Origin: Medicago truncatula | Lineage: Eukaryota; Streptophyta; Magnoliopsida; Fabales; Fabaceae | Assembly (NCBI RefSeq): GCF_003473485.1 | Contig: NC_053044.1 | Span: 28,648,091-28,712,090 of the forward strand | DNA length: 64,000 nt | Direction: 5' to 3' | Shown: positions 12,079 through 23,967 of the stretch, in pieces | How the letters are laid out: each line of letters starts with the position of its first letter | How positions within the stretch are numbered: position 1 is the stretch's first letter | Program-made: the position numbers and the translations under genes | The notes under the pieces: generated by a model | Told to the model about the DNA's origin: nothing | Seen by the model: only the letters and a program-made list of their open reading frames with translations | Database searches by the model: none

Positions 12079-13457
12079 ATAAAGAATCTACTTGCAATTG
12101 AATAAGCTAGGTTTTTTTTTTAAAAAAAAATAAAAATAAAATAAAATGATATTCATTTATTCAAATTGATAGACTATATCAAATGCAATAACATGTTCAA
12201 CAATGTTAAAAACGTAAAGCGTGAACATGCAAACAAACCCACGTCACCCAAGTTAATAGCATAGAATGATAAAATGCATTCAAGTAAATATGATAAAACT
12301 TAAACCACCGGAATATCCATGTTTCCGGTTCTGCAGCGTTTACGCTCAAATCAATGATTGAATTTGTTATTGGCTAAATTTGATCTTTCAATGTGAAACA
12401 AACGAACACAGCAACACAAGACACAAAATCAAACAACGTCGCATAAGACGACGAACAACATAACGCCGCACTCAAACGACGAAGTCACGACAAAACAAAA
12501 AGAAATAAATATTCGTGGAAATCGCTTATTTAGATTGAAAAAAAAAAAAAAAAAAGATGCAGAGGGGTTATTTTAGGTCAAAATAATGACCTAAAACAAC
12601 CATCCTCTATGAGTGAAGGAAAAAAGGAACTTAAACAGAAGGTGAAGTTTCTTTCACTAAAAAACTAGGGCCGAGAAATATTACTAAGCTCAGATTTTGT
12701 ATATCTCGATTTTGTATTATTGCATTTCATCAATATCACACCATTGATAGCTTACTTGGAGTCCGTTTGTTAATTGTTAAAGCTTTTTTAATAATGGTCT
12801 TGTTAACGAGTGCCTCGGGGCACTCTTTAAACATTGCAAAATAAGCCATTATTCTTTAAAAAAGTCAAAATATTTCAATTTCCAAGGCAATGATTACATG
12901 CATTTTTTAAAATACTTACTTATGGATCTTAAAGAGTGCCATTTCCCTTTTAATAAAAAAGTGATTTTTTTTAAAATATACTCCATAAGTCTTTAAAAAA
13001 AGAAAAATATTTAAGTCTTCTAAGTCACTTTTCCAAGTCTTGTTTGAATATTTCCTATTTTATCTTGCTGTTCTCATACGCCAAATACGTTGTTTCCAAG
13101 ATACGACAGAGAACTATAGATGGCACATTCTCATAGGCTCTCTCTTTGTGAGAACTAACAACAATTAATGCACCAGTTGCCGCCAATACAGAACTAGGAG
13201 TATTACAATGGTGGGAACAAATTTCAAGTCAGGTAGTATAGTCTAGCACAAGCTGAAAGCTGATTCACTCGTTGTTAGTCTCAAAACTTCTATCAAGGGT
13301 CGAATAATTTTGCACCAATTCTAAAATTCCAAGTCTTCCCTTTCTATTCAAAATCTTTTTAACAAATCACAGGCTTCAACATTCCAAGTCCTCGATCCCC
13401 TACTTTTTCCAATTCATGTTTGGAGATATTACTTTTTTCAAGCTTTCCCATGACCCA

Positions 13458-13573
13458 GCATCTTATATAAACACACTAGAATCTCTTAACAAATCATACT
13501 CCATTTAAATTAGATCTTCTTCTCTGATCCAAACAGTTTACCTAACATCTTATATAGCCACACTAGAATCTCA
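13458..13573 (+). promoter_or_regulatory. Duplicated core promoter of the RLP gene
   Basis: The TATA-bearing word catcttatata..cacactagaatctc occurs twice, at 13458-13485 and 13546-13573, 88 bp apart. The second copy lies about 15 bp from the ATG at 13588. The first is better spaced for a leader, so it is the more likely active TATA box. Both copies are seen directly; which one is used is inference. Confidence 0.6.
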
Positions 13574-13587
13574 TATCCCAATCATTC

Positions 13588-15978
13588 ATGATGACCATTC
13601 TTACTACACAAATGTCACTAATTTTACTTCTACTTTTTTCAATAACCACGTTCCACAAAAGCATGTGCAACAATCACACTGTGGTTCGATGCAATGAGAA
13701 AGACCGTGAGACACTGTTAACCTTCAAACATGGCATCAATGACAGTCTTGGTATGATTTCAATGTGGTCTGAAAAAGATTGTTGTGCATGGGAAGGTGTC
13801 GTCTGTGACAACATTACCGGACGAGTTACAAAACTTGATCTCCACTACAGTCAATTGGAAGGTGAGATGAATCTATGTGTTCTAGAACTTGAGTTTCTCA
13901 GTTACTTGGATTTAAGTGATAATGAATTTAACATCATAAGTATTCCAGCCTTTCAACACAACATCACACATTCATCTAAACTTGACTATCTTGACTTATC
14001 CCCGCTCACCCTTAACACTCTTCACATGGATAATCTTCATTGGCTTTCTCCATTATCTTCCTTAAAATATCTCAACCTCAATGCAATTGATCTTCATAAG
14101 GAAACTAATTGGCTTCAAGCAGTGTCTACTCTTTCTTCACTATTCGAGTTGCACTTGCAAGCTTGTGATTTGAACAACTTCATGACCAAATCATCTATTG
14201 GGTATTTGAATTTGTCTTCGCTTTTAACTCTTGATCTTTCTTACAACAACTTCACCTCTCATTTACCTGATGGTTTTTTTAATCTCTCAAAAGATTTCAT
14301 GTATCTTGACCTTTCATTTAATAATGTACATGGTGACATACCTTCAAGCTTGCTAAACCTTCAAAATTTGAGACACCTTGATCTATCTCATAACCAATTA
14401 CAGGGACCAATTCCAGATGGAATAGGCCAACTACCAAATATTCAATACCTTGATCTTTCCATTAACATGTTAATTGGTTTAATCCCTTTAACTATAGGAA
14501 ACCTCTCATCCTTAACTTCCTTATCTATCGGCTCTAATAACTTCTCTGGGGCAATTTCAAAATTAACTTTCTCCAAACTCTTTAGTTTAGATTCACTAGA
14601 CTTGAGTAATTCAACTTTTGTATTACAATTTGATTTGGATTGGGTTCCTCCTTTTCAACTCTCTCAACTTTCATTGAAAAATACAAATCAAGGCCCAAAC
14701 TTTCCTTCTTGGATATATACACAGAAGTCACTGCAATATCTCGACTTATCGAGCTCGGGAATTTCATCGGTGGATAGAAATAAGTTTTCGAGCTTGATTG
14801 GAAGAATACCTGGTTCTCTTATTTTGTCAAACAATTCGATTTCTGGAGACATATCTAACCTAACACTAAATTGTTCATGGTTAGAGTTGGATCGCAATAA
14901 TTTCACAAGAGGACTTCCAAATATATCACCAATGGCCCAAATAGTTGACATGTCTTACAACTCCTTCTCAGGATCAATTCCACATGGTTGGAAGAACTTG
15001 AAAGATTTACAATACATTAACTTGTGGAATAATAGGCTATCTGGTGAAGTTCTAGTACACCTCTCTGATTGGAGACAATTGGAAATCATGAACTTGGGAG
15101 AAAATGAATTTTCTGGAACCATACCAATGAACATGCCACTATACTTAGAAGTGGTCATATTGAGAGCAAACCAATTTGAAGGGAATATTCCACCACAACT
15201 ATTCAATCTCACTTATTTGTTTCATTTGGACCTTGCACGTAACAAACTTTCAGGATCTCTGCCAAAGTGCAACTACAACTTGACTGATATGGTTACTTTT
15301 CATTATACTAATTTGTATAGTACTATAATTGAGTTGTTTACAAAAGGTCAAGATTATGTTTATGAAGCCGGACCGGAAAGACGAACTATTGACCTTTCAG
15401 CCAATAACTTGTCTGGAGAAGTGCCATTGGAATTGGTTCGGCTGGTTCAAGTTCAAACATTAAACTTATCTCACAATAATTTCATTGGAACAATACCGAA
15501 AGAGATTGGAGGCATGAAAAATATGGAATCTCTCGATCTTTCTAATAACAAGCTTTGTGGTGGAATTCCTCAAAGCCTGGTTCTCTTAAACTTTTTGAGT
15601 TATTTGAATTTATCTTACAACAATTTTGATGGAAAAATCCCAATAGGAACTCAACTTCAAAGTTTTAATGCATCGAGCTACATTGGCAATCCAAAATTAT
15701 GCGGACTTCCTCTTAAAGAGTGTACCACAAAAGAAGAAAATCCTAAAAATGCAACACCGTCTGCAAAGAGTGAAGATAACGATGACTCTATAAAAGAATC
15801 ATTGTATCTAGGCTTGGGAGTTGGATTTGCAATAGGTTTCTGGGGGATTTGTGGTTCTTTGTTTTTTATTAGGAAATGGAGGCATGCATACTTTCGGTTT
15901 ATTAATGGAGTGAGTGACAAACTCTATGTTACTTTGATCGTAAAGTTAAACCACTTTCGCAGAAATCAGGCACCCTGA
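13588..15978 (+). CDS. Leucine-rich-repeat receptor-like protein (RLP), 796 aa, single exon
   Basis: Plasma-membrane receptor without a kinase domain. Plant RLPs of this kind act with adaptor kinases such as SOBIR1 in pathogen perception or development. A hydrophobic signal peptide covers residues 1-27. The N-terminal LRR cap (about 33-75) contains the CCAWEGVVCD motif. A long series of plant-type LRRs follows, with many N-glycosylation sites. An island near the sequence ELFTKGQDYVYEAG interrupts it, followed by the conserved RTIDLSANNLSGEVP repeat. After the LRRs come an acidic juxtamembrane stretch (EDNDDSIKES), a membrane segment at about 740-761 and a 35-residue cytoplasmic tail (762-796). 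No stop or frameshift was found, so the gene looks intact. A 3'-UTR intron (donor near 15987, acceptor near 16136) is plausible. The ligand cannot be inferred. Confidence 0.92.
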   Translation: MMTILTTQMSLILLLLFSITTFHKSMCNNHTVVRCNEKDRETLLTFKHGINDSLGMISMWSEKDCCAWEGVVCDNITGRVTKLDLHYSQLEGEMNLCVLELEFLSYLDLSDNEFNIISIPAFQHNITHSSKLDYLDLSPLTLNTLHMDNLHWLSPLSSLKYLNLNAIDLHKETNWLQAVSTLSSLFELHLQACDLNNFMTKSSIGYLNLSSLLTLDLSYNNFTSHLPDGFFNLSKDFMYLDLSFNNVHGDIPSSLLNLQNLRHLDLSHNQLQGPIPDGIGQLPNIQYLDLSINMLIGLIPLTIGNLSSLTSLSIGSNNFSGAISKLTFSKLFSLDSLDLSNSTFVLQFDLDWVPPFQLSQLSLKNTNQGPNFPSWIYTQKSLQYLDLSSSGISSVDRNKFSSLIGRIPGSLILSNNSISGDISNLTLNCSWLELDRNNFTRGLPNISPMAQIVDMSYNSFSGSIPHGWKNLKDLQYINLWNNRLSGEVLVHLSDWRQLEIMNLGENEFSGTIPMNMPLYLEVVILRANQFEGNIPPQLFNLTYLFHLDLARNKLSGSLPKCNYNLTDMVTFHYTNLYSTIIELFTKGQDYVYEAGPERRTIDLSANNLSGEVPLELVRLVQVQTLNLSHNNFIGTIPKEIGGMKNMESLDLSNNKLCGGIPQSLVLLNFLSYLNLSYNNFDGKIPIGTQLQSFNASSYIGNPKLCGLPLKECTTKEENPKNATPSAKSEDNDDSIKESLYLGLGVGFAIGFWGICGSLFFIRKWRHAYFRFINGVSDKLYVTLIVKLNHFRRNQAP

Positions 15979-16349
15979 AAGCTAAGGTTAGTGAAACCCA
16001 TATAGTATGACATGTTTTTTCTATCCATAATTTACAAATGACATGTTTTATCAACGTATTTTATTTTATTATATATGTAATTCTATGAAAAACTTATATC
16101 CATTTGACCATTTCATTTGCTTCATATTTTATCAGGTCATTATGCATATGGCAGATCCTGCAAATGTTATGCAAATGGTGGATATAATTTTCAAAATAGA
16201 GCCAATATTGTAATATAAACAATAAAAAGTTGTATGAGATGATATCATATGTCATTGTACCAATGTTGCTGCTGAATTCAATTTTCACTTGTTGTAATGT
16301 GTATGTTAATTGAGAAACTTCTTATAAGTCAGATAATGGTTCCAAATAA

Positions 16350-16534
16350 AGGTTAAATTCCAAGTCTTCCTTGATTTTTCTCTAAGTCTTCTTGTGTGGA
16401 TATTTTCCTTTTGTTCTTATAGCTTCTTTCATAGTCCGATATTTCTATATATAATCATATTAAAACACTAAGCAATTAGACTCTCACTTTAATCAATCAA
16501 TCATGGCCGGTTTTACTTCACAAATTATAATTAT
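16350..16534 (+). pseudogene. Possible 5' remnant of a second RLP gene
   Basis: The DNA shows promoter-like AT words (tctatatataatc, near 16445), then a leader resembling that of the upstream RLP (cactaagcaattagactctc), then an ATG at 16503 opening M-A-G-F-T-S-Q-I-I-I-M. The frame is cut after this start of a hydrophobic signal peptide, exactly where the second villin-flank repeat begins (16535). A truncated RLP 5' end is my inference, and only the first residues remain. Confidence 0.35.
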
Positions 16535-16802
16535 GGGGGCATGTTGAACTTGTACTGTTTTTCCCTTAAAAGAAAATAAATGTCCAAATATATTTTTTGT
16601 ATCTGCAAATACACTTGTTTTTACTTGCAATGATGTGATTTTTTTTAATATACTGTGAAAATAAAATTATGTTTTTTGTATTTAGTCCTTGTAAATTTGT
16701 GGACCATATTTCCTATAAAAAAATTAAATAATACGTGGACCATATTAACTTTAATTTCTAAATTAAGGTATGCACCCATGCTGACTTAATTTGAATTGTG
16801 AT
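16535..16802. repeat. Long direct repeat, copy 2
   Basis: Second copy of the villin 3'-flank sequence at 11816-12078, in the same orientation and about 4.7 kb away. It carries a small extra duplication around the gtggaccatatt word. From 16803 to about 17800 no gene is seen. That part holds a fragment rich in ggtttggtt words and a tiny inverted repeat (atgctaacttg, about 17100-17158). Confidence 0.8.
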
Positions 16803-17851
16803 ATGGGTACGTACTATATTAACATTAATTTCTACACACGTTCACATTATGGACGATGTACTCACGAGACAAAAGATAAGGAGAGAGTAATCTCCTTGTG
16901 TTTAACCTCTACCATGATACATGCGACTCTATAAATCATAAATGATGTGAACAAACTAAGAAATTAATTCAACACACATCATCACCTATTTGATCCACTG
17001 ACTATCAAAGTGCTTCATATAATACTAGGTGTGCTGTGATGCGGTTTGGTTTAATTTTGAGGTTAAAGTCATTCGAACTGCAAGATAAAAAAAAGAAAAT
17101 GCTAACTTGCGTTCTTAGGAAATGCTTAACATGTGTCATAAGGGCACAAGTTAGCATGATCCTAACATAAAACATGTGGTTTGGTTTGATTGACTTTTAA
17201 AATAAAATCCGAACCAAACCAAACCAATACGATTTGGGTTGGACCGGTTAGTGTGATTTTTTTTCAAGACAATACAATTTTTTGTTTTCAACATTAAAAT
17301 CAAGTTAAAAGGCTAAAACACAACATATTTTCAACAATGTTTTAAATTTCATCAAACATTACAATTTCATTTTCAAGAAGAATGTGAAGAAATACTTGGT
17401 CCTGAAGTACCATATCTCAGTGCAATATGAGCATTGGTGTATCTTGCTAATTATAAACGCCATGATATATCATTTTCCGCCAATCTATTCTCAAGATATA
17501 GTTCTTCACCTACACGGAGACATTGGAATGGGGTCAAGCATGGACTTGGCTACCTTTGATGTACAATGGATATGGACTTGTTTTACCCCAAAGTACCTGT
17601 TTACCGGTGTTTTTGGTAAATAATATGACTAGTTTTGATTATTACAAGCAGGATCAAACTGAAAATCCTAGGACATGTTTTGCAATCTTTTCCTAGAAAA
17701 TATATGAATGTTCATCATATTCATAGGTTGTTTTACGAACAAGATGAAGAAAACTGTTTTTGTATGAAAATAACTAGACAAGCAGTAATATTTAGGGAGA
17801 GGGAGAAGGAGAGGGAGAGGAGAGAGAGAAAAAAAAGAGAGAAGAGAAGAG

Positions 17852-18200
<349 letters not shown>

Positions 18201-18706
18201 TAACGTCTTGGTCACTGTCTTAAGTGAGCCTATAACCCTTAAAGGTTTAAGAACAACAAATTACATACACAATTATCTTTAGTTTATGTCTAAATCTAAT
18301 CAATAATTAACCAGTTAAAATATGTCGAGCCAACCAAGTTAGGGTTAGTAATCATTGCGACCTAAATCAATTTATGGACATCAAACACATGAAAAACATT
18401 AAGAAAAATATTAGCTGAATAAAATAACAAAGTAATCTACTAAAGTTCATACAACAGTTTAAAGTTACATAATAGAAAAATCACAAGAAAAATCCTCTTT
18501 CATGACATAACCTAGAGAAGATTAACTATTAATAGTTTCTAAACATATACAAATTAATATGAATAAGAAAACATGAAAAAAGGAACAACGATTAATGATT
18601 TCTTGGCTCTCGAATGCCTCTGATCACTGAAATCCTTCAAATATCATGTTTATGTCTTTGTTTGCTCGTCAAAAGGTGTTTTTCCATTGACCCAGGGCTC
18701 CAATAT

Positions 18707-19332
18707 TAGGGATGGCAATGGGTACCCAATGGGTAGGGTACTACAATGCCCATCCCCATATCCGCATTTTTAAAAATTACCCGCACCCGTGCCCATACCC
18801 TCGTGGGCAACAACTTTAGTGCCCTTCCCCATATCTTATGGGTATCTAAGTGCTCATACCCGCACCCATTACCCGCAATTTAACTAACTATGAAAAAACA
18901 ATAAAAACATCACAATTGAAATAAAATTATGATCAAAATCTTTTAAAATTAACTAATAAAATAATACGAATCGTAGTATTTAGTAAAATTAAAAACATCC
19001 AAAATATCTCTAAAAAATTGTACACCGGCAGAATGGAGTTGTTACTGTGTTAAGCAGTTTATTGGTTTAGGTTTTAGTTTAGGCTTAAATAGCTAAATTA
19101 ATTATTTAATTATACACTAAAAATAAATAAATTACTTATGATATTAAATAAATATGTGTATGCGGGGTTGCGGGGCTGGGCAGTATAGTACCCTTACTCG
19201 TGCCCATACCCATTTAAATTCGTGGATATTACCCGGACCCGTCCCCAGACCCATGATAGCGGGATTTTACCCTACCCATTGTGGGTATTTTATGCGGGTA
19301 TCCATTGGGCCTGGGTCCAATTGTCATCCCTA
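18707..19332. mobile_element. hAT-type non-autonomous element (626 bp) with perfect 8-bp target duplication
   Basis: The ends TAGGGATGGCAATGGG and, inverted, TAGGGATGACAATTGG are terminal inverted repeats. TCCAATAT is duplicated exactly at 18699-18706 and 19333-19340; an 8-bp duplication is diagnostic of hAT. The subterminal regions are full of gggta/taccc words (for example gggtacccaatgggtaggg) in opposite orientations. There is no coding capacity. Confidence 0.92.
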
Positions 19333-19340
19333 TCCAATAT

Positions 19341-20095
19341 ATACAGGCGTGCATTTCCCTAAGTTTTAGGAAAAGTTGGTTCGCGATACAAGTGTAACAA
19401 AAATGAACGCTTTGACTGTCACTCAATACTCGCGATACAGAACTCATAGCTTGCGATGGAAGATAGATAGTAGCAAACACCTTGCTTGGTAATTGTTTCT
19501 CACAATGTGGGGATCATAGCTGACAATGCGAGATTGACAGTAACCGACTCATTAGTTTCTTCATTCCTTGCTCCATTTCTTCTCATCATAACGACTATTC
19601 CCCAAGCATCATTAGTGATGAACTTGTAAAAAGTATAGTACAATCACAAAGTTGTATGATTCAAGTGGATTTTCCATGGTTTCATGGATATTTCCTTTTT
19701 TTTTTTTTTTTTTTTTTACTTTTGAATGTTTTCTTTACAAAACTCCATTAAAACACACATAAAGTAACTACTTTATCTTCAAAATGACTCTAAAAGTGGA
19801 CTAAAAACCTATATGAATTCTTGTTAACAATAAAGTTTTTAATGAGGCACTTCACACCCAAAAAGATGTTGTACTCTTTTTCCTTCACCATAATTTTTTA
19901 CCACTGATTTTTTTAGTAAGGTTTTAATGAGACATATCCAAGATGAACATCCAAGGAGGTTGTTATGAATATATTAGACTATTACTTTTTCCATCCTATG
20001 TGTTACTCGCGCGTCCTATTTTATTCCAAAAATACCCTTTGGATTTTATATTCCAAATCAAGTTTGAATTATAAAACCTGAACACACTCAGTGCA
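19341..20095. other. Intergenic DNA without recognised genes
   Basis: AT-rich sequence with a 22-base T run near 19697. No exon, RNA gene or transposon end was recognised. Confidence 0.5.
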
Positions 20096-20100
20096 GACAG

Positions 20101-22213
20101 TGTAACGCCCGTTTTGAATTATTTAATTATTTAATTGAGTCTAGAAGTTATTAAGATGAGTTTATATTATATTTATATAATATATATGTGATTTATATGA
20201 TTTATATGATTGAGGTGATGTTATGTGATTTTATGAGGAGTTGTGACTTATTTTATTGTTTAATAAAATAAGATTTGAAAATAAAATAAATATTGAGTTT
20301 AGGGGTTGTTTTGAGATTTTAGAGAGTTTTGGGGGAGAAAGAGAAATAAGATAAGATAGATGGAGGAGATATAAATAGGGAAACCTAGTTTAGAGAAAAA
20401 CATTTGTACGTACGATCGTTTTTGAAAAAGAGGGAGAAAAGGCCAAGGGAAGGGAAACCACCAAGAAGGGCTGCGATTTTCATCCTATAAGGTAAGGGTG
20501 AGACTAACTTACAATTCTATTAATCTATGTAATTCTGATGATCATATTTAGCAAGTGTAGGATTGAATTAGAGAAGTCGGAGAATTAGGGTTAATGATAG
20601 AATTTGATGATTAAACGGTGAAAAGTTGTTAGATTGATGTAGAAACTGTCCCTAGACCTTAGATAATGTGTAGGATGAATTCTGAAATCGATGTTAGGCT
20701 TAAAACCATGACAATTGATGATTGTTATGAAAAACTGCACTTCTGCCCGTAGCGACATTCATCGCTCGCCTCCCGAGCCATGATCCTCGCCAAGGCGAGT
20801 GATGAACTTCATTGCTCGCATCGCGAGCAAACCTTACCCGCCTCGCGAGTTGTACCTTGCAGCTCGCCATAACGAGCAGATGAACTCGCCTAGCGAGCTT
20901 GACCAGAGAGCATGCAAGATTTTGTGATTTTGACTTTTGAGTTGATCCTTAGATGTTTTTGAGTACCTGAACATGTCTAATAATGATTATGAAAGAATGT
21001 AGAATGAGATCGAACCTGGAAAGATTTTAGAATGAAACTTTTGGAATCTGACCTGAACTCGCCACGACGAGTAGAGGCTCTCGCCTCGCGAGTGACCCAG
21101 AAACAGAGTGCCTTGTTAGGATTTTGCGACCTTTGTTGCACGAGTTGTTGAGAGTTGAACCTTGAGGTAGTATTGAGACTTAATGAGGATGTTAATTACA
21201 ATCTGTGAAGCTGTTTAAGATGTGTTGATGATGGTAATGATGTGATATAATGTTATGCGCATTACTTGAATTATGAATGTATACTTGAGATGTTGTTGAC
21301 TTGCATTTGATATTATTATGTCATGCTGTTTTTGTATACTACCTGTGTTGCTGTTGTTATTTAACTAAGCTGCATGAGTCGGTCTAAGTTGATGAAGATG
21401 ATGATGTTCCAAATTATTGGATTATATAAGAGGTTGTCGAATTAAGATGTTTAAGAGGTCGAGTCCATGCATTAGCATTTCATTGTTGGGGGTTTGATGC
21501 CCTGGAGCTTTGTACTCAACAAGATGGAGCTTTAGCTCAAATAGTGATGGGGGTTGATGCCCTGTAAGTATATTAATACTCAATAGCGATGAGGGCTTGA
21601 TGCCCTGGATTGGTACCACATGCATATAAGAGGTCTAAGTTGCATAATTGCATTTGTTGAGTCGAAGATGATAAGTTGTGATTACTTATATGAATTGTTA
21701 ACGAAGTGATTTATGATATATTATTATCTATGATGAATAATAAGATGTTTTCATGTTGTTAAATATAATTGTTGAATTATATGCTTAATATTATTGTTTT
21801 GTGAAATCTCACCCCTTCTGCTTGGAAATGTTGCTCTTCGTATGAGTAACTTGCAGGTAATCAAGAGTAGGTTGACGGTGTTGCTGTCGTGAGTGACTCA
21901 TTCCTCACCGAGTCTTAGGTTGCTCTGATACGTAGCGGGAGGGAATCTTTAGTGGCTATTTCTCTTTCCTTTACGTATTTGTTTTATGAATATTAAATGA
22001 TAAAGTTGTTTAACTGATTTATGAGATGTTTGGATGAGGCCTGCGTGCCAAGACTATTTATGATGTTGAATTTAATTCCGCTGCTAATATGTTGACGAGG
22101 ATAATTAGTTAATTATCTCTTTTATTTTTTAAGAAGTGTGATATCCCGTTTATGTGATGATTTACTCTGATTATATGTTTAAAATTTTTAAGTTGGGAAA
22201 ACGGGGTGTTACA
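20101..22213 (+). mobile_element. Solo LTR of a Ty3/Gypsy-type retrotransposon (2113 bp)
   Basis: It starts TGTAACGCCCG and ends CGGGGTGTTACA, the terminal words of a common plant Gypsy LTR group. GACAG is duplicated exactly at 20096-20100 and 22214-22218. No internal domain, second LTR, PBS or coding region is attached, so it is a solo LTR left by LTR-LTR recombination. Inside are a TATA-like box (gatataaatagg, near 20368), a cluster of CTCGC...GCGAG palindromes (20764-21091) and three tandem ttgatgccctg units (about 21480-21610). LTR orientation is taken from the TATA box. The Gypsy lineage is inferred from the ends only. Confidence 0.9.
20764..21091. repeat. Cluster of eight short CTCGC...GCGAG palindromes
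   Basis: Approximate positions are 20764-20778, 20785-20799, 20814-20827, 20836-20850, 20862-20877, 20884-20899, 21057-21072 and 21077-21091. Arms are CTCG or CTCGC, with centres of two to five bases that differ between units. The outer base often pairs as g/c or a/t. They are GC-rich islands in an AT-rich LTR. Function unknown. Confidence 0.8.
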
Positions 22214-22397
22214 GACAGAACTGGACATAACTACATGTCTTTGTAGATTCATCATTTTTTTGAAGATATACAATTATGTAAAAGACAATTATGATAAAAT
22301 TATACCAAAAAATCATTATATCATCAAAAAAGTTGAATTTTTATCATTACATATTTTACCTAATGATATACATTTCAACTAATGATATACATTTAAT

Positions 22398-23382
22398 CTA
22401 ATCCGCCCCAAGATATATGTCAACATTATCAAGATTAAAGCTATCTCCTTTTTCAATCTTCACACCATCTTCAGTCTTATTCTCATCAACAACCTTATCT
22501 TTTGGATCGAGATTTTCAATAATGTACAAATCTTGGTCATCTCCTATGACATCAACACTCGCCGCTCGACCTAGCTCATTATAGTCAGTCATTCGACTGA
22601 TATATCTATAAGGCCAACTTTTGCATCATCACAAGCATGTTGTCTCCATAGCGGGCAAGTGGGAGGAGTATGACAATCATCCTTCAAATATATTATCATG
22701 AAATGGTTGTCATTCACACGTTTCGTACACATCAATCGCTTTGTATGTGGCTGTTCATCGCATAGAGGAAAAAGGTTTCAGATCGCCCTTTCTCAATGGA
22801 CAGTAGGACAACACCGCAGTTGTATCTCTTTGCAATGAGGAAACCCATATCCAGCATAGTCGTCCATTTATCCAGTGGTGCAGGACCAATACCGCAAAAG
22901 GTTAGAGCGCCTAAGACATCTTAATACCGCCTATCATCATTAATCATCCGTCGATAGCGAGCATTTTCTTCACCGATAAGCTCTTTGTGCAGTTGGTAAC
23001 AAATCATTTGGTGATCGTCAAAACTCAAGTTATGTAGACCCGCAATTGCACGGAACCCATAATGACCATCACAAGTTACATCCACCACCTTTTCAATAAA
23101 TTCATGCATGCAATGCGGGATTTGTTCTTTGTGTGGTATGTGGACTTTAACCAAAATTGACATTAACCAAAATTGCCCTTGTTGAATTTGTCTATGAAGC
23201 CTGTGTTTGTTGTTCCTGGGATTCAACAATCTCCCAGAGCGAAGGCGATTGCTTTGTCGACCGAATGAAATGTTTATTTTTCTTTGGAGCTCTTTTAGGG
23301 GTGACCTTTTTTGACGGTGGACGCATAGAGGTAGTTTCTGGCAAAACAAACTGTCGAATTGTTCTTTGATACGTAAGTTCAT
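22398..23382 (-). pseudogene. Decayed transposon protein with OTU-like domain (Mutator-type?)
   Basis: On the minus strand a 153-residue frame ends with HEFIEKVVDVTCDGHYGFRA and about 45 further residues. This resembles the OTU-like cysteine-protease domain at the C-terminus of many plant Mutator-like transposon proteins. Farther downstream, in other frames, are a piece resembling the rest of the domain (VNDNHFMIIYLKDDCHTPP, near 22690) and an acidic tail (22398-22592). At least two frame breaks separate these. The catalytic Cys expected in DG-x-C-GFR is Tyr here (TAT where TGT is expected). No transposase DDE core is visible. OTU assignment is by eye; the superfamily is tentative. Confidence 0.5.
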
Positions 23383-23496
23383 GTTGTAATCAACGTTCTT
23401 GAACGGGGCCTACAATGTTTTAAAAAATCTGTCAGGCGGAATGTTGTTTATAAACTAGTGAAAAAATTGCATTCTAATCTGTCTTGTGACCGTTTA

Positions 23497-23664
23497 GATT
23501 ATATAATCCAAAATGCTATAGCTCATTTCAGATTAAATAATCCGAAACATTCTGATACACCCCATGTAAATGTACTTGTTTACGTTGCATGGGGCGTAAA
23601 TGCTAACATTTTGGATTATATAATCCGAAACCATGTATAATATGTTTTGATTATATAATCCGAA
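23497..23664. repeat. Four near-identical GATTATATAATCCGAA palindromic motifs
   Basis: Copies lie at 23497-23508, 23531-23546 (one base changed), 23613-23629 and 23649-23664. The fullest, near 23613, is a palindrome (GGATTATATAATCC). They sit just upstream of the OTU-like remnant on its strand and may be subterminal repeats of that transposon. From 23665 to 23967 nothing else is recognised. Confidence 0.75.
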
Positions 23665-23967
23665 CCTACCCAATACAGATGCATAATGTAAAAATCTGGG
23701 CAGAACCTAACACAATTTTTTATAGAAAATACTTGAAACAAATCCCATTCCGGTAACAGAGAGATGTCGTCCTTCCTATCCTTCGTATCACCCTCATACT
23801 CGAACCTCAACCTGTTCTGGTGAGTGTGGATTTAATCCAAATGGATGGAGGTGTCCGTCTTTCCGCTCTTTTTATTGCGCTGACGTTTGAAAATTATTTA
23901 CTGTATTTTTTTGATGAAATTTTGATTTGGATTAAAACTAAAAATAAAAATATTTGTTGATTTGGAT

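Noticed and set aside
12780..12960. A MITE with end gagtgcctcggggcactc.
   Set aside because: One end is recognisable but no matching second end or target duplication was found.
19154..19480. Frames in the 19.2-19.5 kb region on both strands.
   Set aside because: They are translations of the hAT element's gggta/taccc subterminal repeats.
20764..21091. A CRISPR-like array.
   Set aside because: The units are short palindromes with irregular spacing inside a plant LTR; there are no constant repeats and spacers.
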